Assembly (NCBI GenBank): GCA_964631605.1
Contig: CAZVYG010000001.1
Location: forward strand, 1 to 64,000
Direction of reading: 5' to 3'
Source: JARKQH01 sp964631605
Lineage (GTDB): Bacteria > Verrucomicrobiota > Verrucomicrobiia > Limisphaerales > UBA8199
Length of the DNA stretch: 64,000 nt
Shown here: positions 27,966 through 36,871 of the stretch, piece by piece
How positions within the stretch are numbered: position 1 is the first letter of the stretch
Layout of the letters: each line of letters starts with the position of its first letter
Made by a program: the position numbers and the translations under genes
The notes under the pieces: model-generated
The model's input: only the letters and a program-made list of their open reading frames with translations
Database searches by the model: none
What the model was told of the DNA's origin: nothing

Positions 27966-28080
27966 TTCCAACCGCTTTTACCGCTCTTCCCCGACGCCCG
28001 TCCCGCGCCCCCGCCGCTCGGTGCTGTCCCCGCTCCGTGCTTGCTGCCGCCGCAATCCCCCGCCATCTTTTCCTCAATTT

Positions 28081-28578
28081 ATGGCGCTGATCACTTGTCC
28101 GGATTGCGGCAAGCCCGTTTCCGACTCGGCCCCGGCGTGCCCCACCTGTGGCTACCCGGTTGCGGAAAAACTCGCTCAAGCCCAGGGGTCCCATCCCGCC
28201 CCTGCCGCGCCCCCCGCCGGCAGGCAACTGTTGCTCGAGGTGCGCCCGTCCTGGTGGCGCTACTTCTGGCATCTGTTCTTCTTCTGGTTGATCGTTCCAC
28301 CGCTCCTCGCCTGGTTCAGCCGGCTCTCGACCGTGCTGCGAATTTACAACGATCGAATCGCTCTCGAGCGCGGCCTCCTTTCCAAGTGTTACCAGGATTA
28401 TAATCCGCGCGACATTCGTTCGATTGACATTGACCAGAGTTTCTTTGCGCGCCTCGTCGGCATCGGCGACCTCACCCTTTCGACCGCCGCAACAGTGGAG
28501 GGTGCCGAGCGCATCAACGGGGTTCCCGACCCGCACGGCGTGCGCGACCTGATTCTGGCTCAGAGAGGCAATCGTTAG
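28081..28578 (+). CDS. Zinc-ribbon and bacterial PH (YdbS/DUF304-like) membrane protein
   Basis: 165 residues from the ATG at 28081. It opens with a double CxxC zinc ribbon (ITCPDCGKPVSDSAPACPTC, residues 4-23), then a linker and a hydrophobic segment (FWHLFFFWLIVPPLLAWF, about 60-78), then a bPH_2-type domain (VLRIYNDRIALERGLLSKCY, DIRSIDIDQSFFARLVGIGD, GVRDLILAQR). Family members sit in the membrane with the PH domain in the cytoplasm; their role is unknown. It follows the MglB gene after a hairpin, so membership of that operon is open. Confidence 0.82.
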   Translation: MALITCPDCGKPVSDSAPACPTCGYPVAEKLAQAQGSHPAPAAPPAGRQLLLEVRPSWWRYFWHLFFFWLIVPPLLAWFSRLSTVLRIYNDRIALERGLLSKCYQDYNPRDIRSIDIDQSFFARLVGIGDLTLSTAATVEGAERINGVPDPHGVRDLILAQRGNR

Positions 28579-28631
28579 GCCCGAGGGCAGCCGCGCCGGG
28601 CTGGTCGGTTCCTTCGGACGTACGTGGCGGG

Positions 28632-30725
28632 TTATTGATACTTGACCCAGACGTAATCCAGCCCCACCGGCCCCGGTTCCAGGCATTCGATGACCAGGGA
28701 AGCGGCTCCGGCCTTCAGTTCCACGGGTTTGAAGTTCACATTGAGCACCCGCGGCGTATGCGCGGACCGTAACGCAACTGTTTCTGCTCCGTTACCCAAG
28801 TCCAAACGTTTCCCGTCCAACAACACGCGCACCACGGCGCCCTCCGGGCGATGCACCGCCACCAAGTGAAGGGCGGCCCGGCCGTTCTTTTCCACCGGCA
28901 ACGTGAGGGTCAGCCGTTCCCCACGGGCCGCCTGCCAATCCAGAACCTCGAGCTGCGTGGCCAGCGGAAATGGCGCCGTTCGGACCATCCCGGCACTGGC
29001 TTTGGGTTGCAGTTGGGCCGGAAGGAAGAATCTCGCGCCCGCAGCACCGCCGGCGGCTTCGAGCTTGCGCTTGGGTAACGCCGGGATCTTGAGGTCTGCA
29101 GGCGTCAGCCCGCGATGGTCGTCCACGGCACCCGGCCGGGCGTAGTGATAGGCAATCCGCCCGTAGCTTAAACCAGGTGTCCGCCGATGTGACCACAGCT
29201 CGAGGAGGCCCGCGAAGCTCCGCTCGAAGGGGATGGCGTCCAGCACTTGGAAACGGTGGTTCGAGACGTAGCCCGCCGTATCCGGACCGGAACCGAGCGG
29301 CTGGCCGCAATAGGGATGGTCGAAAAGGTCACACCGGCTCCAGGAATAATTGAAATAATCCTCGGACCCCGTCCCAAATGTCGAAGGGGATAGCTCGCCA
29401 TCCACCAGAAACTTCTCGTCCCCCTCGCCCCACCAATTGCCACCAGCGGTCGGCACCCCGGACGGATTCATAATCATGGCGGCGCAGCCGGCAAAAAGCC
29501 CCTTGCCGATGGCGACGAGGTAAGGCAAATCCATCGCCGCCGGCCCTGCCAGCAGGTCGTGATCCGCCCGCCACTTGGCGCGAAAATAGAGGGAGCGCCC
29601 GTCCCAATTCCATGGCGAGAGCCGAACCGCGCCTTCGACGGCAACCGGTGCATCCGTCCAGTTCACCAACTCGACCCGCACGGACCTCTCCCACGGCATC
29701 ACCCACCGGCAAATCATCGTGCCATCCGCTGCAACCGCAAACGGCAGGCTCGAATACGGATTGACTCCCGGCCCGGACCCGAAAAAGTCTCCGACGGGCG
29801 CTTCAACCTGGGGACGTTGCGCGCCGTCGAAGGCGATGCGCAGCAGACAACCGCGCAGCGCCTGGTCGCGGTGATCGGCTTGGACTTTCAACTTCAGCTC
29901 CCGGATGGCGGCGGGGCCTTTGCCTTCGATAGTCCAGACCCAGTTGGTTCCCGGCGAAAGAGTCGCGATGATTGGCAACACTTCACCTCCCAGGGCGGGT
30001 TTGGGCTGAGTCAGGCTGCTGACTGCTGCTTGCAGGTCAGCCTCGAATTCCTTGAGATCCCGACTGGGATCAAAACTTTGAACCCGGGTGCCTTCCGGAT
30101 AGAGGCGAACCTGGAGATGATAGAAGTGCAGTTGGTCGAGCTTGCCTTCCCAAGCGACCCGCAGTCCGCGCGCGAACGGAATCGGCAGGTAGTCGGCGTC
30201 CTGCTGGATGAAGGCATCGTCGGCCTCCAGACTCAAACCCGCGCCGGCAAGGTAGTGCTCTGATCGTCGTGCCAGAAAGTCGTAGGCTGGTTTTTCCCAG
30301 ATGAGTCCGCCCTTGTCCCCTGCAACAGCCTCTCCGGTTGGATCCACATAAACGCGCAGCACGCCCCCCATTCCCGCCGACCAACCGCGCACAATCGCCC
30401 CCGGCCCGCTGACGTCTGCAACAAGGTAGAGCCCGGGCCGGTTGTTGTCCGGCTCGCGCAACACTTTCAAAAAGCCGGGGACTGGCTCGCGTCCGAAACC
30501 GTCGGCATTGGAGAACCAGCCAGCGGCTTCGGGGGTAGTCGAGCGGCGGTCATAACTGGAGAATTGGACCGTCCGATAGGGTGGGTTGGGCCAGCGGGCC
30601 AGCCGCTCCAAATCGGCCATTTCGCGAAGCAGGGTTCCGGTGGTGATGGGGGACTCGACGGCGGAGACCTCGAAGCCGATCAATCCGGCCAGAAGCGACA
30701 AAACCAGCGTGAAATGGGTGCGCAT
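28632..30725 (-). CDS. GH172 (DUF2961) family glycoside hydrolase
   Basis: 697 residues from the ATG at 30725, directly before the signal peptide (THFTLVLSLLAGLIGFEVSA). The DUF2961 core is recognised by YRTVQFSSYDRRSTTPE, GPGAIVRGWSAGMGG, FGTGSEDYFNYSWS and DLFDHPYCGQPLG. GH172 enzymes include alpha-D-arabinofuranosidase-like and difructose-anhydride-processing enzymes (family knowledge); the substrate here is not clear. A beta-sandwich C-terminal domain ends in VGLDYVWVKYQ. It is secreted. It is the first leftward gene after the signalling block and lies 75 nt downstream of the TMTC-like gene on the same strand. Confidence 0.82.
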   Translation of the reverse strand: MRTHFTLVLSLLAGLIGFEVSAVESPITTGTLLREMADLERLARWPNPPYRTVQFSSYDRRSTTPEAAGWFSNADGFGREPVPGFLKVLREPDNNRPGLYLVADVSGPGAIVRGWSAGMGGVLRVYVDPTGEAVAGDKGGLIWEKPAYDFLARRSEHYLAGAGLSLEADDAFIQQDADYLPIPFARGLRVAWEGKLDQLHFYHLQVRLYPEGTRVQSFDPSRDLKEFEADLQAAVSSLTQPKPALGGEVLPIIATLSPGTNWVWTIEGKGPAAIRELKLKVQADHRDQALRGCLLRIAFDGAQRPQVEAPVGDFFGSGPGVNPYSSLPFAVAADGTMICRWVMPWERSVRVELVNWTDAPVAVEGAVRLSPWNWDGRSLYFRAKWRADHDLLAGPAAMDLPYLVAIGKGLFAGCAAMIMNPSGVPTAGGNWWGEGDEKFLVDGELSPSTFGTGSEDYFNYSWSRCDLFDHPYCGQPLGSGPDTAGYVSNHRFQVLDAIPFERSFAGLLELWSHRRTPGLSYGRIAYHYARPGAVDDHRGLTPADLKIPALPKRKLEAAGGAAGARFFLPAQLQPKASAGMVRTAPFPLATQLEVLDWQAARGERLTLTLPVEKNGRAALHLVAVHRPEGAVVRVLLDGKRLDLGNGAETVALRSAHTPRVLNVNFKPVELKAGAASLVIECLEPGPVGLDYVWVKYQ

Positions 30726-30800
30726 GCCTTCTCCATAACGCACCTCCCGGACGGGCACCAGCAAAACCGGCGGGGAGTGACCGGCTTCTCCGCGCGCCCT

Positions 30801-32786
30801 TCAGGGTGAATCACGCCACGGTTTGCCGGCCTGGTAGGATTTCAAAAGCAACTGCAGGATGCCCGCGAAACGCCGGTCGTTGGCGGCCCGGGCCAGCTCG
30901 TAACCTCTTTGCGCCGTCGCCATCGCCTCCTCGAATCGCCCCGCCTCGGCGTAGGCGGCGGAAAGGGTGCCGATGGGGACAATGTCCCGATCCTTTGTCA
31001 GGCGGCAGGCTTGCTCGGCCAGTTGCACCGCTTCGACACCGTTGCGCAGCGTGTCGTCGGGGCAGGTGGCCAGCAGCCAGGCCAGATTATTCAGGGCTTC
31101 GGAGGCATTCGGCTCGAGTTTGATGGCTTGTCGGAGGCGGGCGATGGCTTGGCGCGTGTCTCCCGCCTGACGCAGTACCATGGAGAGCTCCATAAACGTG
31201 CCCGCCTCGGGGCGCAGGCGGGCGGCCTCCTCCAGATGCCGCGCGGCCTCGGCGAATTGGTTCTGCGCGGCCAGCACGGTGCCAAGCTGCCGGTGGGTCT
31301 CCGCGTTGCCGGGATCCAGTTCGAGGGCCTTGCGCAAGGGGGGTGCGGCCTCGGCAAACCGGTTTTGAGCCGCGAGAGCCTTGCCCAGGTTGGCGTGCGC
31401 CTGGGCATTGCGGGGACGCAACCGAATGGCGGCGGAAAAATGCTCGATGGCTTTTCCAAACTGCTGACGCTCGGCTTCCAGACAGCCCAGGTTATTGTGC
31501 GCCGTCCACGACGCCGGGTTCTTGGCCAGCGTGTCCCGCCATACCGTTTCTTCATCGGCCACAATGCCCGCCCGTTGCCAGGCCAGGCATCCCAACCCCA
31601 GCACCAGCGGCGCCGCGATCCAGAGCAGCCCCCGGCCGGGCAGCGCCCGGCGCAATCCCGCGGCCGCCAACGCCATCACTCCGAGAATCGGCAGATACTG
31701 AAAGTGGTCGGAAACCCGGGAAATGGCCAGGTAATGCATGTCAAGCAACCCCAGAACCGGCAGCAGGTTCAGCGCAAAAAATCCCAGGCCGAACAACGCG
31801 TGGCGACCCCAACCCGCTTGTCGCGGCCTGCCCCCCTCGCCCCGCTCCCAACGAAACCGCCAGCACCCGGCGGCGACCAGAACGATTCCCAACAACGGCA
31901 GCCAGGCGATCACGCTCGCCGGTTCGATCGTCCATCGCGGATAGATCAGGCTGAGCCCCACCGGCCATAGCGCTTTCCCAAGGTAAAACCACAGCGCCAG
32001 CCCGGCTCCGGCCAGCCGCGCCAGAAAGCGCTCCGGCTGCGCCGTGGGCGCAATAATGAAATGATGCGCCTGGAACCAAATCGTCAGCAGGCCGAACCCC
32101 AGCGACAACGCGAAAAACGGCACGGTCCGCGCCACGTCCCGGAGGCTGACGCGCCCCCGCTGCCACCACGCCCACAGCAGCAGAACAACGGGCAGCATGA
32201 CCGCCGAGGTTTTGGCCAACAGAGCCAGTACGAACGCCAGCAGCGACAGGGCGTAGGCAAGCGGTTTTTGGGGGGAACGATCGGCGGCGGCGTACTCGAG
32301 CCAGGCCCGGAACGCCAGCAAATAAAAGAGCAGCGACAGGGTGTTCTTGATCTCGGAAATCCAGGCCACGGTTCCCACACACACCGGATGGACGGCAAAG
32401 AGGGCTCCTGCCAGCCACGCCCCTGGCACGTTCATGCGCCGCAGCACCCGCCAGACCAGCAACGCATTCAGCGCGTGCAGCGCCACGTTGACGGCGTGGT
32501 AGCCCGGGGCATGGTCTCCCCAAGCCAGCCATTGGAACCACAGCACCACCGTGGAAAGCGGGAAATCCGTCCGAAACCAGATCGAACGCAGGGTGAATTC
32601 ACCGGTCACCAGCGGATTTTGCCGCACCAGCAGCAGGTCATCCCAAATGAACCCGCCCCGCCACGCGGGCGCGTAAACCGCCACCGCCAGCGCCGGAAGC
32701 GCCGCCAGCGACAGCCAACGCCACCAGCCGCCGCCGCTACCGGCGGAGATGCCGGCCGGGGGATTTGCTTCCGCGCCATCGTCCAC
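30801..32786 (-). CDS. TMTC-like polytopic membrane protein with TPR tail
   Basis: 661 residues. The first part, to about residue 410, is strongly hydrophobic with many membrane segments. GGFIWDDLLLVRQNPLV near residue 45 has the WDD acidic pair expected of GT-C glycosyltransferases, and AVHPVCVGTVAWISEIKNTL is the typical TMTC/O-mannosyltransferase-like loop. From about residue 425 there are six or so TPRs (NNLGCLEAERQQFGKAIEHF, HANLGKALAAQNRFAEAA). It probably transfers a sugar from a lipid carrier to exported proteins or glycans (inference from family). Its first 65 codons are duplicated at 33325-33519. Confidence 0.82.
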   Translation of the reverse strand: MDDGAEANPPAGISAGSGGGWWRWLSLAALPALAVAVYAPAWRGGFIWDDLLLVRQNPLVTGEFTLRSIWFRTDFPLSTVVLWFQWLAWGDHAPGYHAVNVALHALNALLVWRVLRRMNVPGAWLAGALFAVHPVCVGTVAWISEIKNTLSLLFYLLAFRAWLEYAAADRSPQKPLAYALSLLAFVLALLAKTSAVMLPVVLLLWAWWQRGRVSLRDVARTVPFFALSLGFGLLTIWFQAHHFIIAPTAQPERFLARLAGAGLALWFYLGKALWPVGLSLIYPRWTIEPASVIAWLPLLGIVLVAAGCWRFRWERGEGGRPRQAGWGRHALFGLGFFALNLLPVLGLLDMHYLAISRVSDHFQYLPILGVMALAAAGLRRALPGRGLLWIAAPLVLGLGCLAWQRAGIVADEETVWRDTLAKNPASWTAHNNLGCLEAERQQFGKAIEHFSAAIRLRPRNAQAHANLGKALAAQNRFAEAAPPLRKALELDPGNAETHRQLGTVLAAQNQFAEAARHLEEAARLRPEAGTFMELSMVLRQAGDTRQAIARLRQAIKLEPNASEALNNLAWLLATCPDDTLRNGVEAVQLAEQACRLTKDRDIVPIGTLSAAYAEAGRFEEAMATAQRGYELARAANDRRFAGILQLLLKSYQAGKPWRDSP

Positions 32787-32867
32787 GCCCCAAGACTAGT
32801 GACTCGCCGGCCCGAACGCAAAGGCGTTGACATTCCCCAAGCCGAACCTTATGACACAAGCCAACCT
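32592..32867. repeat. 276-bp direct repeat, copy A
   Basis: Covers the first 65 codons of the TMTC-like gene and its upstream region. It matches 33325-33600 at every base but one (32616 A against 33349 G). The offset is 733 bp. A TTGACA-17-TATGAC promoter lies in it at 32827-32855. Confidence 0.95.
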
Positions 32868-33324
32868 GAACTGCCGTTATGCACAGTTTCTATCCTCTTC
32901 CGAAGGCAACGAAACACCGGGCCGCCGGCCGTTGGCAAAACTGCGGAAACGTAGAAGACCGGAAGCGAAGCCAGCATCTCGAAAACGACCTGATAAACCT
33001 CGCGTGGGGAGATCGAAACGTCACACCTGCGCCGAAAACCAGCTTGTCAAACAGCCCGCCTTCCGATTGTTGGCGGAAGCCGTCAACGCGAAGAGAATCC
33101 GGCCACTGGATGAGAATGCGGCCAACAAGCTTATGCGTTATGTGCCTTACTGGGCATAGTTCTTTGATGCCAGCCCCTGCTGGAAGGTGGTTCCGACCTC
33201 AAACCCACAGCCAGCCAACCACTTAGGTATTTGACGGGTATTTGATGGAATAGGTGCCGGCGCCTTTGCCGAAAACAAACTCGTCGAACAGCCCGCCATG
33301 AGGCTGCTCACGGAGCTTACTGAA
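32868..33324. other. 457-bp insert between the two repeat copies, possible HsdR remnants
   Basis: No intact gene. On the plus strand two related pieces, CAENQLVKQPAFRLLAEA (about 33030-33083) and FAENKLVEQPAMRLLTEL (33265-33318), look like the N-terminal VEQPA segment of type I restriction HsdR subunits. Both break off: the first frame stops near 33159 and the second runs straight into the repeat. This may be debris of a restriction gene that entered between the repeats. The rest of the stretch shows nothing I recognise. Confidence 0.35.
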
Positions 33325-33600
33325 GGTGAATTCACCGGTCACCAGCGGGTTTTGCCGCACCAGCAGCAGGTCATCCCAAATGAACCCGCCCCGCCACGCG
33401 GGCGCGTAAACCGCCACCGCCAGCGCCGGAAGCGCCGCCAGCGACAGCCAACGCCACCAGCCGCCGCCGCTACCGGCGGAGATGCCGGCCGGGGGATTTG
33501 CTTCCGCGCCATCGTCCACGCCCCAAGACTAGTGACTCGCCGGCCCGAACGCAAAGGCGTTGACATTCCCCAAGCCGAACCTTATGACACAAGCCAACCT
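33325..33600. repeat. 276-bp direct repeat, copy B
   Basis: Second copy of 32592-32867. It leaves a headless 5' piece of the TMTC-like gene on the minus strand (65 codons, then foreign sequence) and supplies the promoter region of the GH3 gene. The match ends 11 bases before the GH3 start codon. Confidence 0.95.
33560..33588 (+). promoter_or_regulatory. Sigma70-type promoter of the GH3 gene
   Basis: TTGACA (33560-33565), a 17-base spacer and TATGAC (33583-33588) lie 23 bases upstream of the GH3 start. The -35 box is perfect and the -10 box matches at four of six positions. The same promoter exists in copy A at 32827-32855. Confidence 0.6.
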
Positions 33601-33611
33601 ATTTTGGCTCT

Positions 33612-35441
33612 ATGAACAATTTCTCTCAGCTCCCGCATCGTTTTCTCTCCCGTATTGCTTTGGCCGCCGCGATGGCCCTGGCCGGCTTGCTTTCCGCCGC
33701 CGCGGCGTCCTCCCGCACCGAAGCCCGGGTCGAAGCCCTGCTGGCGCGGATGACACTCGACGAGAAAATCGGGCAAATGACCCAGGTGGATTTGGGCGCC
33801 CTGAAGGACAAGCGCCACGTGCAGCAGTATTGCCTGGGTTCGATGCTCAGCGGCGGCGGCTCCGACCCCGCAGACAACTCCCCGGCGACCTGGAAAAAGA
33901 GCTGCGACGAGCTGCAGGACTGGGCGCTGAAAACCAGGCTGCAAATCCCGATTCTTTATGGCATTGACGCCGTGCACGGCCATAACAACGTGGACGGCGC
34001 GGTGGTGTTTCCGCACAACATCGGCCTGGGCGCCACCCGCAACCCGAAACTGGTGCGCGAGGCGGCGCGCGTCACGGCTCGCGAAATTGCCGGCACGGGC
34101 ATGCACTGGGCGTTTGGCCCCTGCGTGGCGGTGGCGCAGAACATCCGCTGGGGCCGCACCTACGAAAGCTTTGGGGCGGACCCGGACCTTGTAGGTCGGC
34201 TCGGCGCCGCCGCAGTCGAGGGGCTCCAGTCCCGGCTCCCCGGCGGGTTCCGCGTCCTGGGCTGCGCCAAGCACTACGTCGGCGACGGCGGCACCCAGAA
34301 CGGCGTGGACCAGGGCAACGTGCTGTGCGACGAAACCACCTTGCGCCGCATTCACCTGGCTCCCTACCCGGATGCCATCAAGGCCGGCGCCGGCTCGATC
34401 ATGGTTTCCTACAATAGCTGGCACGGCGAAAAACTGCATGGGCACAAATACCTGCTCACCGACGTGCTCAAGGGCGAACTGGGCTTTTCCGGGTTCCTCG
34501 TCAGCGACTGGGCCGCGATTGACCAATTGCCGGGCGATTACAAAAGCGACATCGAACGTTCGATCAACGCCGGGCTGGACATGGTGATGATCCCCAACGG
34601 CCCGGGCCAGCCCAACAATTATCTCGAGTTCATCTCGCTGCTCAAAACACTGGTGGCTGAAGGCAAGGTGCCCCAGGCGCGGGTGGACGACGCCGTGCGG
34701 CGAATTCTCCGCGCAAAGTTCGAGATGGGCCTCTTCGAACACCCGTACGCCGCGCCCAAATTGTTCAACTCCGTCGGCGCGGCCTCCCACCGCAAGGTCG
34801 CCCGCAAATGCGTCCGGGAATCCCTCGTGCTGCTCAAGAACCAGGGCCGCGTGCTCCCCCTGCCCAAACAACTCCGGCGCCTCGCCGTCGTCGGCAAAGG
34901 CGCCGACGACCTCGGCATGCAGTGCGGCGGCTGGACCATTGACTGGCAGGGCAAAACCGGCCCCGTGACCCGGGGCGGCACCACCATCCTCGAAGGCATC
35001 CGCCAGACCGTCGGCGCCTACACCACCATCACTTACTCGCCCGACGCCCGCAACCTCGGCGCCGCCGACGCGGTCATCGTCGTGATCGGCGAACAGCCTT
35101 ACGCCGAAATGAAGGGCGACCGCGAAGACCTTGGCCTGAGCGACGCGGACCTCGCGCTGGTTGAAGCCGCGGCCGCCTCCGGCCGGCCCGTGATCACGAT
35201 TTTGCTGTCCGGGCGCCCGCTCGTGCTGGGGCGCGCGCTGGACCTGAGCCGCGGCTTCCTCGCCGCCTGGCTGCCCGGCACCGAAGGCCGGGGCGTCGCC
35301 GACGTTCTGTTCGGCGATTATAAACCCAAAGGAAAACTCCCCCGCGCGTGGCCCCGCTCCAACGACCAGGCCGGCCTGCCCCTGCGCGGCTCCGGCCCGC
35401 AACAGCCCCTCTTCGAATACGGTTACGGCCTGAGTTACTGA
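33612..35441 (+). CDS. GH3 beta-glucosidase, ExoI-like
   Basis: 609 residues with a signal peptide (IALAAAMALAGLLSAAAAS). The order matches the plant exo-beta-glucanase ExoI type: LLARMTLDEKIGQMTQVD, YGIDAVHGHNNV, CAKHYVGDGGTQNGVDQGN, nucleophile Asp299 in LVSDWAAID, and in the second domain GEQPYAEMKGD with the probable acid/base Glu499. The second domain ends normally (GYGLSY). It should remove terminal beta-D-glucose (or related sugars) from oligosaccharides in the periplasm. It was originally the divergent neighbour of the TMTC-like gene; the duplication and insert now separate them. Confidence 0.9.
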   Translation: MNNFSQLPHRFLSRIALAAAMALAGLLSAAAASSRTEARVEALLARMTLDEKIGQMTQVDLGALKDKRHVQQYCLGSMLSGGGSDPADNSPATWKKSCDELQDWALKTRLQIPILYGIDAVHGHNNVDGAVVFPHNIGLGATRNPKLVREAARVTAREIAGTGMHWAFGPCVAVAQNIRWGRTYESFGADPDLVGRLGAAAVEGLQSRLPGGFRVLGCAKHYVGDGGTQNGVDQGNVLCDETTLRRIHLAPYPDAIKAGAGSIMVSYNSWHGEKLHGHKYLLTDVLKGELGFSGFLVSDWAAIDQLPGDYKSDIERSINAGLDMVMIPNGPGQPNNYLEFISLLKTLVAEGKVPQARVDDAVRRILRAKFEMGLFEHPYAAPKLFNSVGAASHRKVARKCVRESLVLLKNQGRVLPLPKQLRRLAVVGKGADDLGMQCGGWTIDWQGKTGPVTRGGTTILEGIRQTVGAYTTITYSPDARNLGAADAVIVVIGEQPYAEMKGDREDLGLSDADLALVEAAAASGRPVITILLSGRPLVLGRALDLSRGFLAAWLPGTEGRGVADVLFGDYKPKGKLPRAWPRSNDQAGLPLRGSGPQQPLFEYGYGLSY

Positions 35442-35732
35442 GCGCAACGGACCGCCCCGCCCTCACGGAGGCGGTGACAAACATTAAGTCAGCGCCTGTC
35501 ACGGGCGCCGAAGAGACGCACCCGCCCTTAGAGTGGTGTGGAGAAGCCGCACCAGGGCCATCCCCAGCCATTCTTAACCCTCCTTTGACTGGGGCAGGCG
35601 CAAAATAGGTTTGGTTGACACCTCCACCGTCATCCTCTTTTTGTCCTGTTTCCTGCACTATTTTGCTTGATTCCATCCCGGCCTTTTGGTAAATGACTAA
35701 CCAGATTACGGCTTCAGAAGAGGAAACGTTTT
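35442..35732 (+). other. Intergenic region upstream of a PEP-CTERM gene
   Basis: 291 bases without a gene. TTGACA at 35615-35620 could be a -35 box, but no good -10 follows. Nothing else is recognised. Confidence 0.4.
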
Positions 35733-36491
35733 ATGAAAACGCGATGGCTCAAGGGAGTGTTGGCATCCACCACGTTGCTGCTGCTTGGCCCCCCGACGGT
35801 GAACGCAGCGCTTTACACGGGCACGAGCAATGGTGCCGTGGGCGGAGGCACATTGGAGCTTAATGATAACGGGACAACTATTTCAGGTCAGTTTACCAGA
35901 GCGTCGGGAAATTCTTTCACCGGGGTGATGGTGATCTATATAGACAGCAAGCCTGGTGGATTCTCCGGGACTGGGTTGTTTTCTGATACAACCGATACGC
36001 TCACCCAATGCATCTCGGGTTACAACGGGTCCCTCCGCGCCCTGGCCAACTTTGCCTCGGGCTTCACCGCCGACTATGCGATCGCCCTAACCGTTAATCA
36101 GAGTCCGTACGCCGGATACTTATATGAGTTGTCAGATCAAAGTCATCAGCTTTTACAATCAGTAAACCTGTCTCCAAACAACGACCCCAACAGTGGCACG
36201 CCTTATACGTTTAACTTGAAATGGAGCGACCTGGGACTCTCCACTCCCTCTGGCTTTAGATTTCAATCTACTTACATGGCCGCGAGCGCCTATCGGTATC
36301 TTGAGAGCTTTGAAAACCTAAGCGGACCTGCAGGTTTCAGCACCGTCAACTTCACCGACTTTAACGTCTATGGCACACCCGTGCCGGAAATGAGCAACGT
36401 CGCGCTCGCCCTCTTCGGGGCGGGATTTGTGGCAGTCGGTTGGGTGCGACGGGCAATCCGTTCGCGCCGGAAATCCAGCGCCGGATTCTAA
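35733..36491 (+). CDS. PEP-CTERM-like sorting domain protein
   Basis: 252 residues with a signal peptide (VLASTTLLLLGPPTVNA) and a C-terminal exosortase-like signal in which the motif is VPEM, not VPEP, followed by a hydrophobic helix (ALALFGAGFVAVGW) and a basic tail (RSRRK). The middle is a beta-rich domain, rich in Gly/Ser/Thr, with no recognised family. It would be exported and anchored or processed like the 19006 protein. The DNA is visibly less GC-rich than its neighbours, as is often seen for such surface proteins. Confidence 0.8.
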   Translation: MKTRWLKGVLASTTLLLLGPPTVNAALYTGTSNGAVGGGTLELNDNGTTISGQFTRASGNSFTGVMVIYIDSKPGGFSGTGLFSDTTDTLTQCISGYNGSLRALANFASGFTADYAIALTVNQSPYAGYLYELSDQSHQLLQSVNLSPNNDPNSGTPYTFNLKWSDLGLSTPSGFRFQSTYMAASAYRYLESFENLSGPAGFSTVNFTDFNVYGTPVPEMSNVALALFGAGFVAVGWVRRAIRSRRKSSAGF

Positions 36492-36543
36492 ACGACGACC
36501 TCGGCAGGGCGCCGCCCCGCCGCCCATGGGTCGTAATGGCAAA

Positions 36544-36571
36544 TTGACATCGCCGCGCCGGCGCGTAGTAT
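36544..36571 (+). promoter_or_regulatory. Promoter of tRNA-Gly
   Basis: TTGACA (36544-36549), a 16-base spacer and TAGTAT (36566-36571) lie just before the tRNA; transcription would start only a few bases before the 5' end at 36582. Confidence 0.6.
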
Positions 36572-36580
36572 TGGGTTCAG

Positions 36581-36655
<75 letters not shown>

Positions 36656-36871
36656 GCCTCTCCCCAACAAACCACTGCGTTGCTCCGGCAGGGGTGCGTT
36701 GCCCGAAATTCTGTATCGGGGCGGAAGTAAGTTGGCCTTACCGGGTGGCAGGGGCCGAACGGCGAGCGTCAGCCTTGGACAGCGGTTGAGCGGCCGGGCT
36801 GCTGTCAGGCCGGCGGGCGGCGGCGGGGCGGCCGCGGGGGGGGTTCCAACGCAGCCAGGTAAGGGAGGGCG

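Noticed and set aside
33223..33519. 98-codon minus frame starting like the TMTC-like protein
   Set aside because: It is the duplicated 5' piece of that gene running into unrelated sequence; not a separate gene.
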